From Bacteriovoracaceae bacterium UBA7695 (lineage in GTDB: Bacteria > Bdellovibrionota > Bacteriovoracia > Bacteriovoracales > Bacteriovoracaceae), in contig DLGL01000088.1 in assembly GCA_002482685.1 (NCBI GenBank), positions 8,600 through 21,269 of the forward strand: a stretch of DNA of 12,670 bases, given 5' to 3'. Position 1 is the first letter of the stretch. Each line of letters begins with the position of its first letter. Both the position numbers and the translations under genes were made by a program. Below are positions 1-7,214 of the stretch, piece after piece. A model generated the notes under the pieces. The model had not been told where the DNA came from, ran no database searches, and worked only from the letters and a program-made list of their open reading frames with translations.

Positions 1-677
1 GCACCCACCGGACGAGTTGCTGGAGCATTGATCATGGCCGTGACATCAATTTGTGGAAGGGCCCACCAAATAAGCCCGACACCAACAACGATTAATAGAG
101 GTGCCGCAACAACTTCTAAAATCTGAATTGCCTTGGATCCTTTAACAACGACATAGATATTGAGTGCCCAGAATATCGCAAACCCAATCACCTCACCTAC
201 TCCACCCAGATTTGCCCAGGCGGGAGAGAGACGTGCTAGAAATAAATGTATGGCAAGACCTCCGAACATGGTTTGAATTCCAAACCATCCGCAAGCTATA
301 AAGGCACGGATGAGTGCAGGAAGATTAGATCCATAGATCCCAAAAGATGAACGAAGAAGAATCGGGAAAGGGATCCCGTATTTGGTTCCAGGATAAGCGT
401 TCAAAATAAGAGGGATTAAAACAATGATATTGGCCGCGAGAATGGTCCACAATGCTTCCATGATCGACAGACCAAAGTAGGTAGTAAGAACAGCACCAAG
501 AGTATAGGTGGGTACACAAACGGCCATCCCAACCCAAAGGGACATAATGTGCCATTTGTTCCAGGTTCTTTGAGCGATTTTTGTTGGTGCTAAGTCGTCA
601 TTATAAACAGGACTGTTTCTAAGATCATCCGTCACATCAAGTTCGACAAATTCTCCCTGAGTTCTAATACTAGACAC
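1..677 (-). CDS. NCS1-family nucleobase:cation symporter (partial, C-terminus beyond window)
   Basis: This is an inner-membrane permease of the nucleobase-cation-symport-1 family (cytosine, uracil, allantoin, hydantoin and related substrates, driven by Na+ or H+). The 225 codons present start with a hydrophilic tail holding NDDLAPT (residues 26-32) and RTWNKW. Hydrophobic segments follow near 45-70, 73-93, 118-145, 160-178 and 187-207. PGTKYGIPFPILLRSSFG (96-113) and ACGWFGIQT (128-136) are strongly NCS1-like. W131 and Q135 have the spacing of Mhp1 W117/Q121, which contact the substrate; the second substrate-stacking Trp of TM6 would lie beyond the edge. I chose the GTG at 677 because no in-frame ATG lies upstream and GGGGG sits 7 bases before it. 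The substrate cannot be fixed from this half, but a nucleobase or allantoin role would suit the nucleoside genes downstream. Family call firm, specificity unknown. Confidence 0.9.
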   Translation of the reverse strand, partial: MSSIRTQGEFVELDVTDDLRNSPVYNDDLAPTKIAQRTWNKWHIMSLWVGMAVCVPTYTLGAVLTTYFGLSIMEALWTILAANIIVLIPLILNAYPGTKYGIPFPILLRSSFGIYGSNLPALIRAFIACGWFGIQTMFGGLAIHLFLARLSPAWANLGGVGEVIGFAIFWALNIYVVVKGSKAIQILEVVAAPLLIVVGVGLIWWALPQIDVTAMINAPATRPVG

Positions 678-684
678 TGTAGGA

Positions 685-698
685 CCCCCAATTAATTG
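685..698 (-). promoter_or_regulatory. G-rich ribosome-binding site beside a perfect 10-bp palindrome
   Basis: Read on the minus strand, GGGGG (689-685) lies 7 bases before the GTG start of the NCS1 permease and supports that start. It directly abuts the perfect palindrome CAATTAATTG (689-698), which could be a regulator site or an AT-rich coincidence. The SD role is likely; the operator role is speculation. Confidence 0.4.
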
Positions 699-756
699 CG
701 TAATTTTTCTTTCATAACAGCAATGAAACGAGGTGTCCCAATTAAATATCTTGAGA

Positions 757-781
757 AAACTAAAAGATGCCTTTAGAGGCA
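757..781 (-). terminator. Weak intrinsic terminator candidate after the exported NTAQ1-like gene
   Basis: On the minus strand, 21 bases past the stop at 802, TGCCT-CTAA-AGGCA can form a 5-bp stem with a 4-base loop (781 to 768), followed by TCTTTTAGTTTTC. The stem is short and the T-run interrupted, so termination would be inefficient. Reading on into the NCS1 permease on the same strand is possible. Confidence 0.35.
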
Positions 782-801
782 GGAAGACGTGCGTTAAAGC
801 C

Positions 802-1416
802 TTATTTTTTGAAGTACTTAGGGATGTGGGCCCTTAGGTATTTATCACTCACAAAGGCGATATCGGAAGTGCTCTGTCTATTTTTTATGGCGTGAAGATA
901 CTCTTTAATCGGGTAAAGGCTAATTTTATAGGGACCAAGTTTATCGAGCTTCCACTCCATATCTTTACGCTTCTCCAGAGGAACATACATTTGATCCAGA
1001 TAATCTTCCAACTTTAGGACGGTAGCCTTGTTCATGAAATCGTAGTCATAAACCAGTCCATCCGCAATTAAGACAACATGAAAATTCCAATTCGAGTAAC
1101 CGATCGTTCTAAAAGGAGGCTTTGAAGTGCGAGGCTCAATGAGTCTGCCTTCCTCTCTGGCCGCAAGTGCAGCAACCAGCCCGAACATATCAAAACCGGC
1201 ATTTCTAATTTCCATAATGTAGGCGTTCTTTAAGTCCACATTCTGTTCAACAGCTTCAGTACTAAAATTTTCAATATTGCGACCGCAATAATTGGATTGA
1301 TAGATAGTCCAAAATGTATCTTCAAAAATTTTATTGAGTTTTTTTGTGTCCGCCGCAAAGGCAGATGCACAAATAAAATAAAGAGCAAAAACGGGGAGCA
1401 ATAATGTTGTTTTCAT
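802..1416 (-). CDS. Exported papain-fold protein resembling N-terminal glutamine amidohydrolase (NTAQ1)
   Basis: 204 residues with a Sec signal peptide (hydrophobic 4-19, likely cleavage after SAFA, residue 21), so the mature protein acts outside the cytoplasm. The mature part has the motif order of the NTAQ1 family: YCGRNIENF (43-51), NAYIMEIRNAG (64-74), WNFHVVLI (110-117) and LVYDYDF (121-127). Human NTAQ1 has YCEENIW, WDYHVVLL and IYDLD, with a C28/H81/D97 triad; the matching residues here are C44, H113 and D124. Known NTAQ1 converts N-terminal Gln of proteins to Glu and is cytosolic, so the signal peptide is unusual. The region between Cys and His differs from the human enzyme, and the substrate may be different (another amide, or a peptide). 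The C-terminal 45 residues are basic. No strong SD precedes the ATG; GAGAAG lies about 18 bases upstream. Similarity recognised by eye: fold and triad likely, reaction inferred. Confidence 0.6.
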   Translation of the reverse strand: MKTTLLLPVFALYFICASAFAADTKKLNKIFEDTFWTIYQSNYCGRNIENFSTEAVEQNVDLKNAYIMEIRNAGFDMFGLVAALAAREEGRLIEPRTSKPPFRTIGYSNWNFHVVLIADGLVYDYDFMNKATVLKLEDYLDQMYVPLEKRKDMEWKLDKLGPYKISLYPIKEYLHAIKNRQSTSDIAFVSDKYLRAHIPKYFKK

Positions 1417-1492
1417 ACGGTTTGTTTTTGCACACTTCTCTCTTCATCTTCAATAAAAATTGAAAATCTTACAGAGGTATACCCGGGCGTAA

Positions 1493-1511
1493 CTGTCTAG
1501 AAACTTGACAG
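1493..1511 (+). promoter_or_regulatory. Consensus -35 (TTGACA) inside a short inverted repeat, candidate promoter for the lipoprotein gene
   Basis: TTGACA at 1505-1510 is a perfect sigma70 -35 hexamer, 75 bases before the lipoprotein ATG. It forms part of CTGTC-N9-GACAG (1493-1511). No good -10 is found at 16-18 bases (GGGAAT at 17); the AT-rich AATTAA at 1531 is 20 bases away. The site may need an activator, or may not be a promoter. Confidence 0.25.
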
Positions 1512-1584
1512 GTGTTAACAGGGTGATGGGAATTAAACAAATCTCGTCATTGAATGTTGGCCTGAGACTTGAAGTGCATTCGTT

Positions 1585-3405
1585 ATGAAAAACTCTATCT
1601 GGCTTCTTTTTTTAATGCTGGCGGCTTGTGGGAATCCCCATTTAACAGCGGTCGATGGGATTGAGTCCAAGACTCTTCCGACTCTGGCCACACCAAGTGA
1701 GCTCGCCTCAAAGGGGCTTCGGGTGGAAGGTGAGTTCAATTTAAAAACCGAGAACTCTAGCGCAGGCCAAACCGTGAAGCTTCAGAATCTGGATGAGAGT
1801 GCAATATGGAGCACGAAATTTGAGTTTGAAAAAGGGACAAATTTCCAATTCAACGGGACAAGTTTCCCGGGTGATAAAGGAAACTGTCGGGATGAAATTA
1901 AAGGATCAGAGAATTGTCTTCTGGATATTCAATTCTCATCCAACATAGTTGGTTTTTTTGCAGACAATCTCATTGTTACATACTCAAATATTTCTGATCC
2001 CAAAGAAATTTATTCGCTAACTTACCCTCTACGCGGAGAGAGAATTTCCAAAGCCGAAGAAGCTATCTCGAAAATTTCCGTAAAAACTATTTCTGGTGAA
2101 GGATATCTGGACTTCGGAAAAACAGTTATCAATTCGCAACTATCGGCGAAAGTTATTGTTTCAAATGAAGGTGACACAGAGGTTAAGCTCTCAGCATCCC
2201 TTTCTTCAAATAGTCAGATCCAATTTACTGAAAAAACTTACCCCGGGAAAGAAGGGACATGCACGTCTCAGCTTGAGTCAGGTAAAACATGTCTTTTGGA
2301 AGTAAGCTTTGATGCCGAAGCTAAGGGTCTTTATCAGGACACACTCAATGTGGTTCACTCTCCACTTCCCAAAGGTAAAAAAGAAACTGTTTCTTTTTCT
2401 ATCATAGGAGAAAAAATACCTAAGAAGATTCAAGGGCCCCTAGTGGCCAGTGAGGTTTTCTCAAATACTCTTGATTTTGGAAAAGTTAAACTCGGTGTAG
2501 AGGTAAAAAAACAGTTTGAAATTCAAAACCTCGGCGAAACTTCTTATTCTGTTAAAGAACTCATTCTCACCAACCCGAAAGTATTTAAGTATACAGGGGA
2601 TAAATTCCCCGGGACCGCAGGAACGTGCGGTGACATTATCCTTCCGGGAAGCTGCTTAATTGAGGTCAGCTTCAGGCCTATTGAGGTTAAAAAGGTATCT
2701 GGATTATTTAAAATCGATACAAACGAAGGAGACTCGGTTGAAGTGAAGCTCTCAGGAGAAGGGGCCGAAGATAGACTTTGTGAATCTTATCATGAATTTC
2801 TGATTGTGCCTGAGAAGAGCTATCCTGCGAGTGAGGTCATTTTTCCTTATCTGAAAAGTCATCCTTCTTCTACTGCGGCCCTGACTCAGATATATGGATT
2901 AAACGTTAACACCTACATCAAGTCGATTGACACCTACACTGTTAAAGACGGAATGGTCTATGTCACCTACAAGTTACCAAAGCTTGATGGGGATATTATT
3001 AATATGAATTTTGGAGTGCACGTACTTAAAGTTATAGATGATAATTACAAGGACACTGAATCTCTTTGCCTTTCATCTTCCTCTGTCCGGAAATGTTCAG
3101 GTCACCAGTTTGAACTGGCGTCGTGGCAAAAGCTGAGAAACCCAAAATTCTGGGATAATTTTACAACCCCGGTAAGTGAGCGCTATGAAAGACAATTTGC
3201 CAGTGGGGAGAAAAAATGTGGAACCTACAATTGCATGAATCTTAATACGCAGTATGAGTTAAGCGATATTTTTGAACTGAGTGCAGAAGAAATGAAATCA
3301 TTGAGAAAAGACGGTGTTATGACTCTTGTTTTTTCCGACGATACCAGAATGCTTAAGATGCCAAGAATTGCAGTTAAAACAAAAGTGAAAGTCAGCTGTG
3401 AATAA
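1585..3405 (+). CDS. Outer-membrane lipoprotein with three ASH / choice-of-anchor-D-like repeats
   Basis: 606 residues. The signal peptide ends in the lipobox LAAC with lipidated C15; the +2 residue is Gly, so sorting to the outer membrane is expected. Three Ig-like repeats follow at about 48-150, 172-275 and 294-392. Repeats two and three open with LDFGK, and each contains FPG/YPG-x-x-GxC, then about nine residues and C-L-x-(D/E)-(I/V)-x-F. The Cys pairs C101/C111, C226/C236 and C348/C357 suggest one disulfide per repeat. This pattern is typical of choice-of-anchor-D (ASPM-SPD-2-Hydin) domains, usually adhesion or scaffold modules. Residues 395-606 form a separate domain with six Cys (399, 495, 504, 545, 550, 605) that I do not recognise. 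The stop overlaps the start of the next gene by 8 bases, so the two products are probably made together and may interact at the cell surface. Function unknown. Confidence 0.75.
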   Translation: MKNSIWLLFLMLAACGNPHLTAVDGIESKTLPTLATPSELASKGLRVEGEFNLKTENSSAGQTVKLQNLDESAIWSTKFEFEKGTNFQFNGTSFPGDKGNCRDEIKGSENCLLDIQFSSNIVGFFADNLIVTYSNISDPKEIYSLTYPLRGERISKAEEAISKISVKTISGEGYLDFGKTVINSQLSAKVIVSNEGDTEVKLSASLSSNSQIQFTEKTYPGKEGTCTSQLESGKTCLLEVSFDAEAKGLYQDTLNVVHSPLPKGKKETVSFSIIGEKIPKKIQGPLVASEVFSNTLDFGKVKLGVEVKKQFEIQNLGETSYSVKELILTNPKVFKYTGDKFPGTAGTCGDIILPGSCLIEVSFRPIEVKKVSGLFKIDTNEGDSVEVKLSGEGAEDRLCESYHEFLIVPEKSYPASEVIFPYLKSHPSSTAALTQIYGLNVNTYIKSIDTYTVKDGMVYVTYKLPKLDGDIINMNFGVHVLKVIDDNYKDTESLCLSSSSVRKCSGHQFELASWQKLRNPKFWDNFTTPVSERYERQFASGEKKCGTYNCMNLNTQYELSDIFELSAEEMKSLRKDGVMTLVFSDDTRMLKMPRIAVKTKVKVSCE

Positions 3406-4222
3406 ATTTAAAATTACTATTTTGTTAGGTCTTGTATCGTTTAAGGCCTTTGCCCTGAATTTGCAAAGTTTCAGATTCTCTGATGGCTACCGCTACTCGT
3501 TAGTGGAAGACAGTTATCAGGAAAAGTTTAAGGGTAAGTACGTCCTTTCAAGTGCCCTGAGTTTTACCAATAGTCCTTTTTACTTAAGTGATAAAGCTGT
3601 CAGTGAAGTTAAAAATGAAATCATAAACTATCAGTCGATGCTGACCCTTGGGGGCAGTTGGTATTATAATAATGATCTAGCACTGGGAATTGACCTGAAT
3701 CTCTCTCAAAGTGAGGTCTTGGAAGAAAATTATACGTCACTGGCCGACACCATTCTAAAGGCACGCTGGAACCTCTACAGGTCCAGCAGTTACTCATTTG
3801 CTTTAAACCCTAAGCTCTTTCTTCCGACCGGTAAAACCAGAGACTTCACCACGATTAATTCTCCCGGAGTAAGCCTAAGTGGGGTTAACGAGTACAAGAT
3901 GAACTCATGGCACTTTTTAGGCTCTTTGGGGTATTTTCATAGTGCGAACAATAAGTTCTCAATCGTAGACTATCGAAACCTTATTTTACTAAATCTAGCA
4001 GTGTCTTATGATGTCTCAGCGGACTGGACTGTGAATACCGAGATGATTAAAAATTTTACTACCAACCGGGCCCACCGTCAGGACGAGGGCGATTACTACG
4101 TAACGGCAAAGTACAAGATCCATCCGCTTTGTGGACTGTTTTTCGGAGGGGGGATTGCCGGCCTTGATGAAATTGACCGCAATAACTATACTGTTTTTGC
4201 GGGTCTTAAATTTCATCAGTAA
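3398..4222 (+). CDS. Predicted outer-membrane beta-barrel protein, translationally coupled to the lipoprotein
   Basis: 274 residues, GTG start overlapping the end of the lipoprotein gene by 8 bases, which favours translational coupling. The signal peptide runs to AFA (residue 19). The mature part is rich in Tyr, Ser, Asn and alternating hydrophobic/polar stretches, for example SMLTLGGSWYYNNDLALGIDLNLS (region 80-103), SWHFLGSLGYFH, LNLAVSYDVSADWTVNTEM and, at the C-terminus, YTVFAGLKFHQ. This is the look of a 10-14 strand outer-membrane barrel of the general phenol-degradation-MetA/porin-like type. No OmpA peptidoglycan-binding domain follows. The last strand ends in Phe-His-Gln rather than a terminal Phe. 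The substrate or partner is unknown; the neighbouring lipoprotein is the obvious candidate partner. The gene converges on RNase G with only 5 bases between the two stop codons. Confidence 0.65.
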   Translation: MNKFKITILLGLVSFKAFALNLQSFRFSDGYRYSLVEDSYQEKFKGKYVLSSALSFTNSPFYLSDKAVSEVKNEIINYQSMLTLGGSWYYNNDLALGIDLNLSQSEVLEENYTSLADTILKARWNLYRSSSYSFALNPKLFLPTGKTRDFTTINSPGVSLSGVNEYKMNSWHFLGSLGYFHSANNKFSIVDYRNLILLNLAVSYDVSADWTVNTEMIKNFTTNRAHRQDEGDYYVTAKYKIHPLCGLFFGGGIAGLDEIDRNNYTVFAGLKFHQ

Positions 4223-4227
4223 AACAA

Positions 4228-5802
4228 CTATTCCGGAATATAAATTTCGTACTGTTCAGCGTGGTAATTATTATCCGCCCGGACCAGAATCGTTTTGTTA
4301 AACTGCTCTTCCAGAATTTCGATAATCCCAAAATCCTCAGCAGAGAGTTTCGCACTGACTTCTGGATGAGCAAAAACTGTGATCTTAGTGGATTGAGTTT
4401 TTCTCATGACCTTTTGAAGTTCACGGATGACCTCATAGCTCACCGTCTCAACCGATTTCACACGTCCCACACCTTCACAATATGGGCAGGCCTCACACAT
4501 CGTACGCACAAGAGTATCGCGTGTGCGTTTACGAGTCATCTCAACCAGGCCAAGGCCCGAGATTGGAAGAACATTAGTTTTTGAACGGTCTTTCTTTAAA
4601 GCTTCAAGTAAAGATGAGTACACCTGATTCCGGTGCTCCTCTTTTTCCATATCGATAAAATCGATAATGATAATCCCACCGCAGTTTCTCAGGCGAAGCT
4701 GGTAAACAATTTCTTTAACTGCTTCCAGGTTGGTTTTAAGAATTGTATCTTCCAGAGTTTTCTTACCGACAAATTTCCCGGTGTTCACATCGATTGAAAC
4801 AAGGGCTTCGGTCTGGTCAACGTTAATCGAACCACCAGATTTTAAAAACACCTGATTTGAAAGAGCGCGCTCAATCTCAATATCGATTCCATAATGCTCA
4901 AAGATAGGAATTTCAGAATCGTAAAATTTAATTTTGGCATCATGATGCGGGATAAATCTTTGGATAAACTTTTCAATCTGTTTGATCGCAGATTTGTTAT
5001 CGGCCACAAGGTTATCAACATCCTCATCCATAATATCTCTCAGAGCACGCTGAACAAATGAGAGATCCTGGTGAAGCTCAAGTGGAGCTTTGGCTTTTTC
5101 CATTTTCTTTTGAACATCTTTCCAGATCTTCACGAGATTATTGTAGTCACTCTTAAGTACTTTATAACTTTGTGTTTCGGCAACTGTTCGGGCGATAACC
5201 CCCACACCTTCAGGGCGAATTGAATCAAGAATTTCTTTTAAACGTTTTCTTTCTTCTTCAGACTCAATTCTGCGTGATACCCCAGTATGCTCGATAAAGG
5301 GCATGTAAACGATGTGACGACCGGCCAGTGTGATGTGGCGGGTAACTCTGGGCCCCTTGGTAGAGATTGGCTCCTTCGCGATTTGCACCACGATCTCGTC
5401 TCCCTCTTTAAGAAAGTCCTGAATCTTTACATCGGGACGAAACTTCATATCAACGGTTTCAGTTAGAGTTGAAAACTCATCCGGGATAACTTCTCCCAAG
5501 CGCTTATGATGGCTCTCGGTTGTTTCAATACGACTTTGCATCTCTCGTTGCTCATCTAATGTAGGCAGATAAGCATCGTCCACATAGAGAAACGCTGCCC
5601 GCTCCTGACCAATATCAATGAACGCCGACTGCATACCCGGAAGCACCCGTAAGACTCTTCCTAAATAAATGTTTCCGACAATTGGAGATGATTCGTTATT
5701 TTGGGGATGCCGTTCAATGAGAAAATCTAAAATCTCACCATTTTCAATGAGTGCAATACGTGACTCATTGTGGGTCTGGTTGACCACAAGCTCTTTTGCC
5801 AT
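4228..5802 (-). CDS. rng: Ribonuclease G/E
   Basis: 524 residues, close to E. coli RNase G (489) and lacking the long RNase E scaffold tail, so RNase G is the better name. This cytoplasmic single-strand endoribonuclease acts in rRNA 5' maturation and mRNA decay. The S1 domain spans about 36-160 and contains an inserted charged stretch (about 80-125), longer than in E. coli RNase G. The 5'-monophosphate sensor pair R205-T206 (GVIART) matches RNase E R169/T170. The DNase-I-like catalytic site keeps D338 (SIDVNTG) and D381 (IIIIDFIDM), matching D303/D346. CPYC at 439-442 is the Zn-link motif used for dimerisation. The ATG is preceded by TTAGGAC at 9 bases. The nucleoside transporter genes lie upstream on the same strand with a 101-base gap, so read-through is possible. 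The release of nucleotides by RNA decay fits the neighbours, but RNase G is a housekeeping gene and the link may be incidental. Confidence 0.95.
   Translation of the reverse strand: MAKELVVNQTHNESRIALIENGEILDFLIERHPQNNESSPIVGNIYLGRVLRVLPGMQSAFIDIGQERAAFLYVDDAYLPTLDEQREMQSRIETTESHHKRLGEVIPDEFSTLTETVDMKFRPDVKIQDFLKEGDEIVVQIAKEPISTKGPRVTRHITLAGRHIVYMPFIEHTGVSRRIESEEERKRLKEILDSIRPEGVGVIARTVAETQSYKVLKSDYNNLVKIWKDVQKKMEKAKAPLELHQDLSFVQRALRDIMDEDVDNLVADNKSAIKQIEKFIQRFIPHHDAKIKFYDSEIPIFEHYGIDIEIERALSNQVFLKSGGSINVDQTEALVSIDVNTGKFVGKKTLEDTILKTNLEAVKEIVYQLRLRNCGGIIIIDFIDMEKEEHRNQVYSSLLEALKKDRSKTNVLPISGLGLVEMTRKRTRDTLVRTMCEACPYCEGVGRVKSVETVSYEVIRELQKVMRKTQSTKITVFAHPEVSAKLSAEDFGIIEILEEQFNKTILVRADNNYHAEQYEIYIPE
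4229..4240. repeat. 12-bp perfect palindrome at the end of the RNase G gene
   Basis: TATTCCGGAATA covers the last codons and stop of RNase G, just past the 5-base gap to the convergent barrel gene. It has no loop, so it is a poor RNA hairpin; a protein site or chance are equally possible. No other terminator is visible between these convergent genes. Confidence 0.35.
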
Positions 5803-5846
5803 GATGAATGTCCTAATCTAAAAACTTTTAAAAATAAATTAAGATC

Positions 5847-5875
5847 AGAATACAGGCAAAAGATCTGTCATTCAA
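5847..5875 (-). promoter_or_regulatory. Candidate sigma70 promoter for RNase G
   Basis: On the minus strand, TTGAAT (5875-5870), 17 bases, then TATTCT (5852-5847) lie 45 bases before the RNase G start. Each hexamer matches 4 of 6 consensus bases and the spacing is ideal. This would let RNase G be expressed apart from the upstream transporter genes. Confidence 0.35.
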
Positions 5876-5895
5876 GGCGGCAATCTATGCTGAGA

Positions 5896-5913
5896 TAGGT
5901 CAACTAGGTCAAC
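5896..5913. repeat. Two tandem copies of a 9-bp unit (TAGGTCAAC) over a stop codon
   Basis: TAGGTCAAC occurs twice without a gap. The second copy covers the end of the first nupC-type gene, whose TAG stop is formed at the repeat junction (5904-5906). It probably arose by slippage; no function is evident. Confidence 0.6.
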
Positions 5914-7196
5914 ATTCCTACAATCGTAGCAGTAAGGAGTGAACAAATTGTCCCCCCTAATAAAGCCTTCATTCCTAACTCAGAGAGCATTCCGCGTTTA
6001 GAGGGAGCAAGTGCTCCAATACCGCCGACTTGGATACCGATAGATGAAAAGTTGGCAAATCCACTCAAGATGTATGTTGCAAAGATGATCGACCGAGGAT
6101 CCTGAAGAACCCCCTGCTCTTTCATTTTACCTAGTGTCATATAGGCCACGAACTCATTTAAAATCGTTTTCTCACCTAAAAGTTGACCGATATAGATCAT
6201 ATCTGCTTTGGCGACACCCAGTAGCCAAACGAAAGGAGCACACCCATAGCCCAAAAGGAATTGCAAAGTAAGCCCGGAGTACTGTCCATTGGTCCACTTT
6301 GCAATGATTGAATTAAGCCCTGTTATATCTCCTAACAAGTTATTGAGACCATAGTTTACCATGGCAATCAAAGCGATAAAGACAATCAACATGGCCGCCA
6401 CGTTAAAGGCCAGCTTAAGTCCCTCTTCCGTACCTACAGCAATAGCCTCGATCATATTTGAGCCGATTTTTTCATCATTCAACTCTAGTCGCTCATCGAT
6501 TTCTTCTGTTTGAGGGAGAAGCATTTTTGAAACAATGATGGTTGCAGGTGCACTCATTACCGAAGCCGCTAACAAATGTTTCGCAAAAAATAATTGCTGA
6601 ACCGGATCGTTTCCACCCAGAAAACCGACATAGGCAGCAAGAACACCGCCTGCGGTATTGGCCATGCCACCAATCATAACGCACAGAAGTTCTGACCGAG
6701 TCATGAGAGGAAGATAAGGTTTAATCAAAAGAGGAGCTTCAGTCTGGCCGAGGAAAATGTTGGCAGTTGTTGAGAGATTTTCAGCTCCCGACATTTTCAT
6801 AAATTTGCCCATTACCCAAGAGAGACCGTAAACAATCTTTTGAAGCAGACCCAGGTAAAAAAACAAACTCGTCAAGGCCGAAAAGAAAATGATGGTTGGA
6901 AGAACTTGAAAAGCAAAGATAAAGCCTGTGGTCCTGGTATCCATGAGGTTTCCAAAAACAAAAATGGAACCTTCACGGGTAAATTCAATGACCACAACAA
7001 AGAATGAAGAAACTTTATCAAAGATTGTCGCTATTATTGGTATGTGCAGGATGCCAATAGCAAAAATAATCTGAAGCAAAAATCCAAGGCCCACGAGTTT
7101 CCAGGGAATTCTTTTTCTATCTGAGCTGAAGAAAAAAAGCACTAGGCCCAATACAATCAGACCCAGTATTCCACGAAAAAAAGATTCAAAACTCAT
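5904..7196 (-). CDS. nupC: Concentrative nucleoside transporter (NupC/CNT family), copy 1
   Basis: 430 residues. This inner-membrane symporter takes up nucleosides with Na+ or H+. It has the CNT layout: three N-terminal helices (residues 8-24, 33-55, 62-82), then the transport and scaffold domains. Substrate motifs known from Vibrio cholerae CNT are present: GQTEAPL (150-156), which reads the base; NEFVAY (347-352, E348); and SGFANFSSIGI (378-388, N382 and S385), which binds ribose. An acidic cytoplasmic loop (229-244, QTEEIDERLELNDEK) is longer than in the paralogue just upstream. The start is supported by AAGG about 9 bases before the ATG. Only 18 bases separate it from the stop of the other transporter, so they form one transcription unit. 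Which nucleosides each copy prefers cannot be told from sequence. Confidence 0.92.
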   Translation of the reverse strand: MSFESFFRGILGLIVLGLVLFFFSSDRKRIPWKLVGLGFLLQIIFAIGILHIPIIATIFDKVSSFFVVVIEFTREGSIFVFGNLMDTRTTGFIFAFQVLPTIIFFSALTSLFFYLGLLQKIVYGLSWVMGKFMKMSGAENLSTTANIFLGQTEAPLLIKPYLPLMTRSELLCVMIGGMANTAGGVLAAYVGFLGGNDPVQQLFFAKHLLAASVMSAPATIIVSKMLLPQTEEIDERLELNDEKIGSNMIEAIAVGTEEGLKLAFNVAAMLIVFIALIAMVNYGLNNLLGDITGLNSIIAKWTNGQYSGLTLQFLLGYGCAPFVWLLGVAKADMIYIGQLLGEKTILNEFVAYMTLGKMKEQGVLQDPRSIIFATYILSGFANFSSIGIQVGGIGALAPSKRGMLSELGMKALLGGTICSLLTATIVGMLT

Positions 7197-7214
7197 TTAA
7201 AGAACCTTGGAATA

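Noticed and set aside
60..70. Trp204/Trp205 of the NCS1 permease as the second substrate-stacking Trp of Mhp1
   Set aside because: By position this is still helix 5; the TM6 tryptophan should lie past the window edge.
325..555. 76-residue minus-strand reading frame
   Set aside because: It is an out-of-frame shadow of the NCS1 permease, whose true frame reads from GTG 677 through the window edge with strong family motifs.
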